Assembly: GCA_009801085.1 (NCBI GenBank)
Contig: VNWV01000001.1
Coordinates: 6,076,001 to 6,140,000 of the forward strand
Direction: 5' to 3'
Origin: Lasiodiplodia sp. COLG20
Lineage: Eukaryota > Ascomycota > Dothideomycetes > Botryosphaeriales > Botryosphaeriaceae
Length of the DNA: 64,000 nt
Position numbers and translations under genes: made by a program
The notes under the pieces: model-generated
Database searches by the model: none
Told to the model about the DNA's origin: nothing
Seen by the model: only the letters and a program-made list of their open reading frames with translations
Shown: piece by piece, positions 44,870-55,955 of the stretch
Position numbering within the stretch: position 1 is the stretch's first letter
Layout: each line of letters opens with the position of its first letter

Positions 44870-45825
44870 AAGGGATGGATACCAGTTCCCGCGACAGAGC
44901 ATCCAGACGTAGACTTCAATTTTTACGTCAGGTGTAGTATTTAGAATGCACCTATGGTTGTCACGCGATAATGCACCACCACCTTGTGTCTTTGACTCAA
45001 CGCACAGCCTGTCCTGCGCAAGTTCAAAGCAACGTAGGAAATATCCATTGGTAGAAACTGTTACGAGAATTGACGACTATTGGAATTAGCAATCGCTGCC
45101 AAGCGCATGGAGATCACGGAAAATGTCCAAGCCGAGTCAAGAATGCCGGTCGATACGCCACAATGCTTCGATGGTCTTGTCGGTGAAGCGCGGAGGACCC
45201 CGGTCGTGCGACCCCAGATGCTAACCCGCTGGCACACGGACCAGAAAGGAGCTCGGCAACGTGATAAGGCCAACGATTCCTTCATTCATTCAAAGGCCGC
45301 GGTTCATTGCGAGAATCTTTTTTCTTTATGGGCCTGCAATACATGGTGTTTCTAGATTTCTGCAGAGAAGCCCGTAAGCAATGAAAAAGAAGCAGAAGTG
45401 GCGCCGTATCTCTCGCCCCGCGCCGTCGGCTTGCCCAGTGCAAGGGCCGATCAACTGGTCACCAATGGGGGCGCCGAAAGCCTCGGGGCCGAGTGCCCTA
45501 TCGGGCAAGTCATGCTCGCAACCTTATCACTCAGGCATACGCAGCGAATGCAACCGTCCGCTCAAGCGTGCGCGTCCTGTTGCAGTAGCAGCGCCCATTT
45601 CTTATCTCTATCGCAACCATGGCCGGGGACATGGTTCTGGATGAGCCCTCTAGCGGCGCGGTTCTGCGACGTGCGAGTATATGATATGAGCCTGTCGTCC
45701 CCCCATCCTGTGCTTCAAGTTGTATAGGGCTGCCTTGCGGGCTTTCAAGGTATTTCGTTGCCTTCTGCTGTTAGCCTGAAGACTTCGGCTTCAATTTCTT
45801 GCGCCGAGCAAGACCGCTGACCACC
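44870..45825. other. intergenic, no supported gene
   Basis: About 950 bases between two plus-strand genes. The last ~100 bases carry the OPT leader. Short frames on both strands have no recognisable domain. Confidence 0.4.
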
Positions 45826-48479
45826 ATGTCCGAGTCCATCAGCGACAGTGGGCGGCCTAAGGTGGTGGACGAGAAGAACCAGCCTGTTGTTGACGGTCAA
45901 GATGTCGAGACCGGCCATCTGCAGGAGTTGGAGGTTGACCTGGCCGAGGCTTTGGATGAGGGCAACAAGGAGATTGATCTGGATGCCGATCACTCACCTT
46001 ACCCGGAAGGTATGCTTTGACAATCTCTCAGTTAATTCAAGTGTTGCACCTTTCACAGTCATTTTTCGCAAAACATGTAGGACTCGCTTGGTGTGTAATT
46101 TTTAAAACTCCAATTGTACCCGGATGTTTGCTCTGACTGCCCATGGGCGATTCTACTTTTTGTGACGGTTATTTGTGGGGGATACAAAAAAAAAAAGACT
46201 ACTCATATTAAATAAAGACTAATCGACCACAGTCCGCGCCGTCGTTCCGGAGGTCGACGACCCTAGTATTCCAGTAAACACACTCCGAATGTGGGTTATC
46301 GGTTATGCTTTTACCATGATCGGCTCTGGAATCAACAACTTTTTCTCACTTCGCTACCCGTCGGTTCACATTGTGGCTCTTGTTGCTGAGCTCTTAGCCT
46401 ACCCATGCGGTGTTTTCCTGGCGCATGTTCTGCCACTTTGGACCATCAATCTCGGCCCCCTGGGAAAGTGGTGTATCAACCCGGATCGCCATTTCAACAT
46501 AAAGGAGCACACCCTCATTACCATCATGGCCAATGTTTCAATCGGTTTTGGCAGCGCGGACGCCACCAGCATCATCCAAGCTTACAGTAAATTCTACGGC
46601 TTCCCTATGCGTGCTGGCCTCAACATCCTGATGGTCCTCTGCTGTCAGCTCCTCGGCTTTGGTGTTGCTGGTCTCTCCTCCCCCTGGCTGGTCGCTCCTG
46701 CGAATATCATTTGGCCCGGTTCCTTATCCATCTGCGCTCTGCTGAGTACTCTGCACTCGCGCGCCAATGCCGTTGCCAATGGCTGGAGAATCACACGTTT
46801 ACGCTTTTTCATGTACGTGATGGTCGGCGCCTTCATTTGGTGGTGGTTTCCGGGTCTCATGTTCGTCGCGCTCTCCTACTTCACCTGGGTCTGCTGGATT
46901 GCCCCTAAGAATCGTATCGTCAACCATCTGTTCGGCATGCAAACGGGCCTTGGCTTGAGCCCTATCACCTTCGATTGGACGCAGATCGCCTACAACACCA
47001 ACCCCTTGCTGTCGCCTTCTTGGGCGGCTCTGAACGTCTTCTTTGGATTCGTTGGAGCTTTCTGGATCATTGTTCCAGCGATTTACTACACCAACACCTG
47101 GTGGACTGGCTATCTTCCGCTAATGACTGCCGACGTCTATGACCGGACGGGCGGAACCTACAACGTCACCAACTTGCTCAATGACGATGGATCTTTCAAC
47201 GCCACCAAATATGCCGATTACTCACCACCATATCTTGGAGCGTCATTCGCTTTTGTTTATGGTTTGAGTTTCGCGTCTCTCACCTCTGTGCTTGTGCACG
47301 TTGGTCTTTGGCATGGAAAAGATATCTGGAAGACTCTCCGTGTCGGTCAGAAGCTTGATATCCATGGCCGGCTAATGGAGGCATACAAGAAGACCCCATG
47401 GTGGTGGTACGCCGTTGTTACCGTCGTCACCCTTGCCCTGTCCATCGTCATGGTCGAGGTGTATGACACGCTTTTGCCGGTGTATGGAATTGCGTTGGGA
47501 CTTTTAATTCCTGCAATCTACATGATTCCATGCGGAATCATTCAGGGAATCACCAACGTCGATGCTCAGCAGCTCAATGTCCTCAGCGAGTTCATCGGCG
47601 GTTACATGTTTCAGGGCAAGCCACTGGCCAACATGCTTTTCAAGACACTTTCCCAGGACGTCGTTCAGCAAGGTCTCTTCTTCGCTCAAGACATGAAGCT
47701 CGGCCATTACATGAAGGTCTCACCGCGTATGGTTTTCGCGGCACAGGGCAGCGCAACCGTGCTCGGGGCGTTGACCCAAGTCGGCGTCACCACCTGGATG
47801 CTGGGCAATATCCAAGACATTTGCAGCGAGGATCAGTCAAGCGGATTCACCTGCCCGAATGGCCGCACGGTCTTCTCTGCATCCGTCATTTGGGGATTGA
47901 TTGGGCCGGCACGCTTGTACAGTGTGGGCAAGATCTACTCTGGCCTGCTACATTTCTTTTGGATCGGGGCACTCATGCCTGTGGTTACGTGGGCAGCTTG
48001 GAAATACACTAAGAAAGACTTTTTCAGGAAAGTCAATTGGCCGTTGGTAAGTGGAGTTCCCTCTCGCGCAAAGTCCCCCAACCCTCCTGTTTCTCAACCA
48101 CCATCAACACCACAACCTTCCCGATCATCACACAGACTAATAGAACCTCTAGATCTTCGTGGGGAGCTACAATGTACCGCCCGCGACCGGCATTAATTAC
48201 TCCAGTTGGGCCCTTGTCAACTATATTTTCAACCACTGGATCAGAGGGAAGTTTTTCGCTTGGTGGACAAAGTACAACTACGTCCTCGCAGCCGCTCTCG
48301 ACACGGGCACAGCACTGTCTGGAATCATTATTTTCTTCTGTGTCACATATCCAGGAGCCGTGTTTCCTACATGGTGGGGGAACTCCATTTACGAAAATAC
48401 TGCTGATGCTCAAGGCGTGCCATACCTGGACATGCCATCTGTTGGGTATTTCGGGTACGCGAACGGGACATGGTCGTAG
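45826..48479 (+). CDS. OPT-family small oligopeptide transporter
   Basis: Exons 45826..46009, 46233..48046, 48153..48479; 774 residues. OPT proteins import tetra/pentapeptides, glutathione or metal chelates across the plasma membrane with protons. [26 protein letters not shown], divided by intron 1, is the characteristic entry to the first helix. Further family blocks are NPDRHFNIKEHTLITIMANVS and AQQLNVLSEFIGGYMFQGKP (each partly shown), then LAQDMKLGHYMKVSPR-like KLGHYMKVSPRMVFAAQ. About 14-16 hydrophobic helices follow one another to GSYNVPPATGINYSSWALV near the end. Intron 1 is long for this window (223 bp) and holds a run of 12 A; intron 2 is 106 bp. A MITE-like hairpin element begins 48 bp after the stop. 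Confidence 0.92.
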
Positions 48480-48526
48480 CTTATCGAGAAAGCTTCAAAT
48501 GAAAATCTGTTTGTTGATTAAACCTC

Positions 48527-48682
48527 TACAGGGGCCCTGGCGTAGCTATGGCTCAGCTCTTTCTCAGAAAAATAACATATGTGGGTAGCTGAAGCTATCG
48601 TCCGGACATGAGTGTGAAATTAAAAATTCTACAAAGACATCCGGACAACAGCTTCAACTACCCCCGTAAGTAATATATTGTA
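48527..48682 (+). mobile_element. MITE-like hairpin element, copy 1 (degenerate)
   Basis: The inverted arms are 48583-48607 and 48640-48664, sharing GAAGCTATCGTCCGGAC with three or four mismatches between arms, around a short AT-rich loop. The left flank CAGAAAAATAACATATG is shared with copies 2 and 3. Proposed ends are TACAG (48527) and TTGTA (48682), the latter shared with copy 2. No coding capacity. Copy 1 has diverged most. Confidence 0.7.
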
Positions 48683-48878
48683 CAGACGCTAGTGTAGAGA
48701 ATAAGTATGCTTCAGTTCATTCTTAGAAAAACAACACGTGTGGGTAGTTGAAGCTATCGTCCGGACGAGAATGTCGAATTAAAAATTGTACATATGCGTC
48801 CGGACGATAGCTTCAACTACCCATGATATGAGCAAAAAACAAATCCATGCTAGCCATCGGCTGCGAGAGGGTACTGTA
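48681..48878 (+). mobile_element. MITE-like hairpin element, copy 2
   Basis: Perfect 27-nt inverted arms lie at 48741-48767 and 48797-48823, with a 29-nt AT-rich loop. The right flank runs ATGAGCAAAAAACAAATCC, then GCTAGCCATCGGCTGCGAG, and ends GGGTACTGTA; the left end begins TACAG. It follows copy 1 directly in the same orientation and shares a TA with it, as expected if one element inserted at the edge of another. No coding capacity. Confidence 0.78.
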
Positions 48879-49091
48879 TATTTACTCATCACACGGGCAG
48901 TGGAACCAATTATGCGGATGTGAGTTTGTGGTGAACGACATAATTTTCAAGTGACTCTTATTGATTATGATCATATGTGCATCGTGAATCGGTATTATCT
49001 CCAAGCATTACTCATCCAGTTACTCTATGTAATCAAAACCATCCTCTGAGGCCTCATCTACCCTGTGCTTCTTGCCGCCCTTCTGGGGAAT

Positions 49092-49533
49092 TCAGGCAGC
49101 CGAGGGCCTCTTCTTCTTCTTCTTGTTCTTCTTGCTCTTCTTGCCCTTCTTGGCCTTCTTGCTCTTCTTCTTCTTCTTCTTGGGCTTGATGTCGCCCTTG
49201 GCCTCCGGCAAAGGTAAGGGCTCTTTGGCCCAGTCGGCGGCCACCCTGTCCTCAAAGGCCTTCTGCCCAGCCTTCTTCTTCTCTTCTTCTTCGGCTTGGC
49301 GACGGCACTCTTCGGCGGAGGGAGGAGGAAGAGAGGGCGCAAGGCCAGGCGGCGCCGGAGGCGGCGGAGAAGGGGAGGGTAGGCGTGGTGCGTACTCATA
49401 TACCTCACCCACGGTCGCAAATGGCCCGAAGGCGACGGCGAACGACACCAGTCCTTCGACTGATCTATAGAATCCACGATGTTAGCTCAGCTCAATAGCG
49501 TAATGGCACACAGAAACCCCAAACATACCTCAT
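49092..49533 (-). CDS. small lysine-rich protein of unknown function
   Basis: Exons complement(49092..49464, 49529..49533), 125 residues. The first exon encodes only ATGAG; the intron has a GTATGT donor, a GCTAAC branch site and TATAG acceptor, and splicing gives MRSVEGLVSFAVAFGPF. The N-terminal third is hydrophobic (FAVAFGPFATVGEV), the middle is Pro-rich (PSPSPPPPAPPG), then a charged helix (EECRRQAEEEEKKKAGQKAF) and a C-terminal tail of almost pure Lys with Ser/Asn/Gly. No family is recognised. The good splice signals and frame closure argue it is real; the tail could bind nucleic acid or act in the nucleolus, which is a guess. Confidence 0.6.
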
Positions 49534-49810
49534 TATGAAAAGGTCGGACTGAAGAAGAAGAGAGGAAAAGAGAGTAGAAGGGCGAGGAAGTTTTTTTTAT
49601 ACGTAGGGGCCCTGTGAACGTGCCTTCCGCAAAGAGAAAGAACCCTACAATGGTCACAAGCGCCGGTAGGGAAAATTCTGCCTGGGGGAAATCAGGCAGC
49701 AGACCGAACATGTGAGCTTCAACATAATGTCAAGTGATTCTTATTCAATATTATCATATGTACATCGTGAATCGTTATCGTCTCTAGCCATTACTCGTCC
49801 AGCCAAATGC

Positions 49811-50875
49811 TCATATCACCGTGAAACCAAAAGTCAGAGCCAGCGCCACCATGACACAATTCCAAACCACTGCTCTATCGTTCAGACTGGCACCCGACGC
49901 AGCTTTGACCGCCGCTGCGCTTGCCGTCCACCACATGCCAGACCGGCTCGTCGACGAGGCCGTCGACCCCGAAGTGGCAGTCGCGACGGCTCCTCCCTCG
50001 TTTGAGTTCACGGATCCGCCATCAACGGTGATGCTTGTCCAGCTACCGCTCGTGTCGCTGTAGCTGTAGCTGGTGGCGGGCGAGAAGTTCACGATGGAGA
50101 CCTTCTCGACGTAGCAGGTGAAGGGGCCCTGGGAGTAGTCGGTGGTGCCGCCGGCCCAGCCGATGGTGCCCTCGTCGTTGTTGCTGTCGCCGCCGGCCCA
50201 GACGCCGAGGCGCAGGCGCATGGGCGTCTGCGGGTAGTTGTTGCCGGCGACGGCGTCGGCGTAGTTCAAGGTGCGGACGGCGACGCCATCGATGTACCAG
50301 GTGGTGTAGGCCGAGGACCAGTAGATGGTGTAGTTGTGCAGGTTGTTCTGGGTCTCGGGGGAAATGGAGTGGTAGATGGCGCGGTCATAGCTGGTGGTGT
50401 TGCCCTTGCCGAAGTAGTTACTCTCGACCTGGTTGGGCTTGCCGCCGAGCCACTCCCAGTCGATTTCGTCCAGGTCGTCCGACTCCATGACTACGCTGCT
50501 GACGATGCCGGTGCCGGGGGCGGCCCGCAGCAGCACCTCGACCTTGCCGAACAGGAAGTAGAAGGACGTCTCGATGGTGGGCGCGTCACCGGACTGCTTG
50601 ATGGTGAACTCGGCGCCGTTGCTACCGTAGTTGACGGTACCGGCCGTGACGGTCCATTGGTCGCTCTCTCCTTGGGTGAAGTCGGCCGTGTAAGATCCGG
50701 AAGAGAGGGCGTCGTCGGACGGACATGATGCTGCAACAGTCAGAAAAAACTCATCCTAGAGGGATGTGATCGACATACAGCTCTCGAGGGGGTTGCACTC
50801 TGTGTAGGTTTGCGCCAAGACCGAGCGAGGTGTGAGGGCAACAAATGCAGCAACCGAAGTCCAAATGCAACGCAT
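49811..50875 (-). CDS. GH16 CRH-type cell-wall transglycosylase, GPI-anchored
   Basis: Exons complement(49811..50730, 50779..50875), 338 residues; the 48-bp intron joins NPLES to SSCPSDDALSSG. A signal peptide (1-21, cut after SVLA) precedes a GH16 domain. The catalytic motif is DLDEIDWEWLGG, with nucleophile Glu121 and acid/base Glu125 around Asp123. This matches the Crh1/Utr2/Crf1 family, which links chitin to beta-1,6- or beta-1,3-glucan in the wall. WSSAYTTWYIDGVAVRTL and PMRLRLGVWAGGD are further blocks. The C-terminus is Ser/Thr/Ala-rich and ends in a hydrophobic stretch (VVWNCVMVALALTFGFTVI), a GPI-anchor signal. There is no chitin-binding CBM18 module. Fits with the GPI-anchor pathway, e.g. 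GPI2 in this window, but not linked to it genetically. Confidence 0.93.
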
Positions 50876-51836
50876 GCTAAGAGTATGTGGGAAGATCACA
50901 GCAAGAGAAGGAAATCAATAAGAAAGCAAAATGTTGTACAAAAAAGACGATATGCACAGTAGTCGATGGTTGGAAGAGCCGCAAAAGCCAGGGTGCCGGC
51001 CCTCATTATGATGGCAGAATATGGGGAGGCTGGGCGAATATTCCAAGGCTACTGGCAGGCGCAGGTACAGTGCGCTGCTGGCGTAGGGTCATGCGAGCCA
51101 ACAGCTGAATTAGCTCAAACGGGAAGCCGACCGCCTGTCACCGGCCAGTCACGGCCGGCCAGCCAAAAAGCAGGGCGCAATGCAAACTAGCGGAGCCACG
51201 CGCTGGAAAACAGGTGGCTGGGGAAGGGCCCATTTAAAAGGCTGTGCCGACGCAGTGACGCGCGGTGGGGCGTTTGTCGTCGTCAGCGTCCGGGCGTGCA
51301 CGCCGCTTCCATTCTCTCGGCCCGCCGCAGATCGACTCAACCATGAACCACTGATCACCCACCCTTCAGATCACAGGATGGCTATGATTGGAGAGAGTGC
51401 GGGGGCGCATGACAGGCTGTTCCGGGCCGAGATAAAAGGACGAAATCCGTTACACGATCAGTGTCGAATACAACCATCAAACACCGGGCCGTCATCTCTT
51501 GCAAGGAAAAAGACCGCAACCCTTCAGTCATGAGCACGTCTCGAATATCCAGAGCGGGGTTGGCAAATGAAGCGTTACACCCTCGACCCGTGGCCTTGTG
51601 GAAACGTGGCACCTCAGCTGTGCTGCCGCCATGGTTTGTCAAGAGACGTCGACGCTCAGCGAGACGTGGTCCATGCTTATCAGCAATGATGACGGAGGCA
51701 ATGGATGACTATGGTGCACGGGAAACTTACATGTGACAGCAAAGGAACCAACCAATTAACCCTCTTATCCAGACGCAGATACGCATTTAAAAAAACATTC
51801 AGGTTCAATTTTCCGAGTTTCGGGAGGTAGAATTCT
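50876..51836. other. intergenic, no supported gene
   Basis: Nearly 1 kb. It holds the promoter of the GH16 gene at the left and a hairpin element just after its right end. A CCGGCC-rich patch with GGCCGGCC occurs near 51140-51170. Short frames lack any domain. Confidence 0.4.
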
Positions 51837-52022
51837 TTACAGTCCCCTCTCGCAGCCGATGGCTAGCGTGGATTTGTTTTATTTTTTGCTCATGTCATGG
51901 GGAGCTGAAGCTATCGTCCGGACGAGAATGTCGAATTTTTAATTCTACATACACGTCCGGACGATAGCTTCAGCTCCCCATGACATGTTATTTTTCTAAT
52001 CGGCTGCGAGAGGGGGTTGTAA
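51837..52022 (-). mobile_element. MITE-like hairpin element, copy 3 (inverted, most complete)
   Basis: Perfect 34-nt inverted arms are at 51891-51924 and 51954-51987 (core GAAGCTATCGTCCGGACG), around a 29-nt AT-rich loop. A second, outer perfect repeat of 17 nt (CCCCTCTCGCAGCCGAT) is at 51844-51860 and 51999-52015. Both ends extend to TTACA/TGTAA, so the whole looks bounded by TA. Its two flanks match copies 1/2 left flank and copies 2/4 right flank in reverse orientation, so it is inverted relative to them. It ends 97 bp before the SMP-30-like start codon. Confidence 0.82.
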
Positions 52023-52119
52023 TCACCCCTGCATGCGGGGCGCCAGGCGGGTCGGCCCGACATGGTCATTCAAAAGCCGGTCGCCGTCGGCTTCTACCCC
52101 GCCTCCAATCCATTTCAAC

Positions 52120-53163
52120 ATGTCCGACAATTCTAGCTTCACTGCGCATCACCAGAGCTTCAATTCCATTCTAGGCCCCAACCCCAAACTCGAACTTCTC
52201 CTCGAGGACAACAATTACCCATTTGCCCACGAGGCCGGCGTCTTCATCCCATCAAAGGACGAACTGTTCATAACAAGCAATAGGTTTGAAGGTGCTGATG
52301 GTCAGCCGCGCATCCAGATCTCGAAAATCACCATCAAACATGGCTCGCCAAAAGTAGAGTGCCAAGAGATCGATCATGGCCACATTGTCATGGCCAACGG
52401 CGGTGTCAACTACAAAGATGGCATCCTATTCTGCAGCCAAGGCTCGCCCACCCAACCATCTGGTCTATTCTACATGTCTGCATCTCCGCCATACACCTCT
52501 ACTCTGGTGCTGGATAACTTCCACGGACGCCACTTCAATTCCGTCAATGACGTCGTCGTCCACAGCGATGGCAGTATCTGGTTCACCGATCCTATCTACG
52601 GCTTCGAGCAAGGCTACCGTCCCCGCCCTCAGCTTCCGAACCAGGTCTACAGATACGATCCAGGCACCAAGAGCATTCGCGCTGTAGCCGACGGATTTGG
52701 CCGCCCGAATGGCATCTGCTTCTCTCCGGACGAGAAGATTGTCTACATCACCGACACGGACTGGATTCATGGAGACGGTACAACCGATGATACAAGACCT
52801 TCTTCAATGTGAGCTATTTCCAGTAACTCATACATAAACTCGCTAACGGGAGACAGCTACGCCTTTGACGTAACGTACTACTCGGGCCAGCCTTTCCTGA
52901 CCAACCGCCGGCTTTTCGCCTTTGCCGACTCTGGAATCCCGGATGGCATCAAGGTCGACATGGATGGCAACGTCTACAGCGGCTGCGGCGATGGCCTCAA
53001 TGTTTGGTCCCCTGGCGGTGTTCTGCTCGGCAGGATCTTGGTCGGGGGCGGCGTGGCCAACTTCTGCTTCGGTCGCCCCGGCGAAGTCTTTCTGTTGAAC
53101 GAGCATAGACTATGGAGAGCCCAGTTGGCACAAACAGTAAGAGGCGCGCTTTTGAAGCTCTGA
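52120..53163 (+). CDS. SMP-30/gluconolactonase-like protein
   Basis: Exons 52120..52808 and 52857..53163, 331 residues; the intron (GTGAGC/ACAG) joins TRPSS to IYAFDVTYYSG. The six-bladed propeller family (SMP-30, gluconolactonase, LRE) hydrolyses lactones such as gluconolactone with a divalent metal. FNSVNDVVVHSDGSIWFTDP carries the conserved Asn and Asp, FGRPNGICFSPDEKIVYITDT the second Asn and Asp, and IPDGIKVDMDGNVYSGCGDG the third Asp block of the metal site when compared with the family. VFIPSKDELFITSN begins the propeller. No signal peptide, so cytosolic. Start MSDNSS chosen; an upstream in-frame ATG (52033) would read into DNA next to the hairpin element. Confidence 0.88.
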
Positions 53164-53328
53164 AATCCACTACCACCTCTGCTCCGCATAGGCGCAAAAA
53201 GAGATAATCCTCGTTCAAGTGGACGTGGGGGTGGATCTGCAGGGCGGCGGAGATACACGATTAAACATTAAAATTAAAGCTATCAAGATGAGGAGCTATA
53301 GTAGTAGGCTTTGTTCAATTCCACCCAT

Positions 53329-55955
53329 TCATACGCCAGAATCCCCTTGCACAATTGAGTATGACGCCACGTACGAATCCCAAGCTTTGCAATTGCTCTC
53401 CAGCGTTTTATAGTCGATCAGCGGGACAATTTCATCCCAGCGCTCTAAAATCTGAATGGCGAAGCCCTCGGACGTGTGCCAGCCGATGTGGCAATGCATC
53501 AGCCACGCGCCCGGGTTATCCGTCTCGAAGGCAATAACGAGGTAGCCGGCCGCAGGCAAGAGTGCGACATCCCGCCGCGGCGGATTTTCCAGGTTCAGCG
53601 TCACCGAAGAGCTGTACGTCCCGGTTCCTTGCGCGAGGATATTGAACTGTATCGAAGAAGAAATCACGGTCAGCGAAGAAGGCTCAGAATCTGACCCTTA
53701 GAGCGAGCCAGATAAGAATTCCCCGGGCTGGTTGTCTTTCTGGAAGATAATACCAGCTGATTGGTTCAGTCTCTTGGAAGGGATGGAGAACTCACGTCAT
53801 GTCCATGGAGGTGGATGGGATGGGGAACCGGCATGGTGGTGTCAATCACGAAGACGATCCACTCATTAGCCGTATCCAGCCGCACAACGCCGCTGGTGTC
53901 GGTAAACTCGGTATCATTGTCGTACACCTGCAGCAGAGACGGATTGCTCCACTCAACAACCATTGATGTGCTGTTCATGTACCAGCGATTGTAGTTGTCC
54001 GAGTTGCGGCCCAGCGTCACCCCTTCGCGCAGCGATGTCCCGGATTTGGCGTTCTTGGACACCCACGGCACTAGATCGTCCATATCCTCGTCGACGCACT
54101 CGTTGGAGTAGTCGTATCCAGTGGTTTGCGGGTCCTCGGAAGAAGTGCTGGTCGAATAACGAACAATTCCCTTGATGTTATCAGGATTGTCATTGTTGGA
54201 GCAGGCTGTCTGCGGGATAGCCCGCATCCAGAAATCAGTTCCGACAGACTCTTGGTCGGCCGTGATAACTACGTCGTAACGCTGACCTGGAGCTTCGTGT
54301 CAGCAGTGTAGGCGTTGCGTCATATTTTTCTTGGGATGCCTTACCCATTCCGATATTCAGAACGGTGGTGTTGTAAGGGACAATAGGTACCAGGTCATTC
54401 GCAATGACCGTCATCGTATGGTTGTCGACGGAGAATTTGAAATGTGTATCAATCGCCCCATTAACCAGCCTCAGTCGATGAGATTTCCCAGTTTCCCATG
54501 TTGTCTCAAACCGAGAACCGGTGACGACCCCGGATTTGTTGTACACATTGGTTCCATTTATCAATGCGTTCTCCAAAGTCGGCGGACCCTGGGTCTCCGA
54601 TACAATCTCGAGAGAGCTTGATGTCTCATGGCTCCAGTCATTCAAGAAAATGTGGCCCAGGTCGAGATCGTAGTTTGCAGTCGCTGGGCCGTTGATCTTG
54701 ATGCCTACAACATTGTCTCAGAGAGAGATATAAAGAGAAACAGTAAAAAGAGACGAACTCACCGCCAAATACGCCCTCCCACGCTTGAAGCGCGAAATGG
54801 GAGTGATACCTGCCCGCCTTTAGCATTATTACAACATCCAGCATTTGAGGAAGCTTACCAAGTTGTTCCGTATTGCGTTGCTCTCCAGGTATAGGTATAG
54901 TTCTCGCCAGGTGCTGTCGGGCACTGCGTTATACTGACTACACCATCTTGCTGATTGGTGTAGTTCTGGCGGATTCCGTGAAAATGAATGCTGGTGCCGT
55001 TGAGGCTCGATACGAAGTTATTGGCGACATGCACAACAACAGTATCGCCCCAGTCGGCCTCGATTGTGGGTCCGGGGATCGTTCCATTGACGGTCAGAGC
55101 AATCCTCTCGATACCGTCAGGTGCGACCGTAACTTCTTGGAGATCGAACCAGTACTCTCGTGTGACGCCTGTATCAGGGACGACTGTATAATAATCATCG
55201 TCGACGGTGTAGTCACACCATGCAGTTCTCAAATTTGCGGTGTTCCCTGAACAAGGTGTGCCAGTAGAAATTGACGCAGTCGATGAAGAACGAGTGGATG
55301 TTAAGCGAGCGGAGGATGTCAAACTCGACGTGGCCACAGTGGACAAGGTTGAGCTCGAAGAGGCATGGTTGGACTGGGTTGCTGTGCTGGCCAACGTCCT
55401 GCTGGAAGAGATTGAGGAAGCAGTGAGCAAGCCTGTGGATGCACTGGCGGAGATGTCTGCTGAAGAGGATAAAAAGGTTGCCTGGTGGCTCGAACTAGGG
55501 CCTGATGCCCTAGCACTTGAGATAACTCTTGCATAGGTAGCCAAGGTAGTGCTTGAAAATGTTGCATGCGTGACTGTAGAAAGTGTGGAAGATGCCTCAA
55601 TGGTTGCTGAAGCATGTATATAGCTCGATTTGCTTGTTTTCGATTGTTGGACCGTTTGTGTTGTAGCTGGGGAACCGCCAGACTTTATGACCAGGTAGGT
55701 TGTCGAGGCATGAGGTCCTGTCAGCAACCTGTATGTCGTCCCTGCAACAGTGATGGCAGGACCATCTGGAGAGAGGGTCCTGTGATTGAATACATAGATT
55801 CCGTGAGAGGCTGTAAGGACAGTACCAGCAACAGTGATAGAAGGAGATGGAGTAACTGCCGCGTCGTGCTGTAGATTTCCTGCCTGACCACTTTTCCCTT
55901 GCTGCGCAGCTCCAGAGAATTGAAGCGCATACAGTAAGTTTGGAAGCCAAACCAT
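53329..55955 (-). CDS. laccase-like multicopper oxidase with Ser/Thr-rich N-terminal extension
   Basis: Exons complement(53329..53646, 53796..54286, 54345..54704, 54763..54809, 54859..55955), 770 residues against about 550-620 usual. Copper motifs: IHFHG (His324, 326), WYHSHF (368, 370, formed across intron 1), HPIHLHGHD (657-664) and HCHIGWHTSEGF (716-722), where Cys717 is the type-1 ligand and Phe727 the axial position. The oxidase proper begins near residue 235 (CSGNTANLRTAWCDYTVDDD), the usual ascomycete laccase start. Residues 1-233 add a possible signal peptide, two VAGT repeats (SITVAGTVLTA, AITVAGTTYRLL) as in fungal wall/GPI proteins, and a mucin-like tract of Ser/Thr. It probably oxidises phenols or melanin precursors at the cell surface. 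The last intron is 149 bp. Confidence 0.9.

Noticed and set aside
49105..49180. CTTCTT-rich tract resembling a microsatellite
   Set aside because: It encodes the poly-Lys tail of the small protein on the minus strand.
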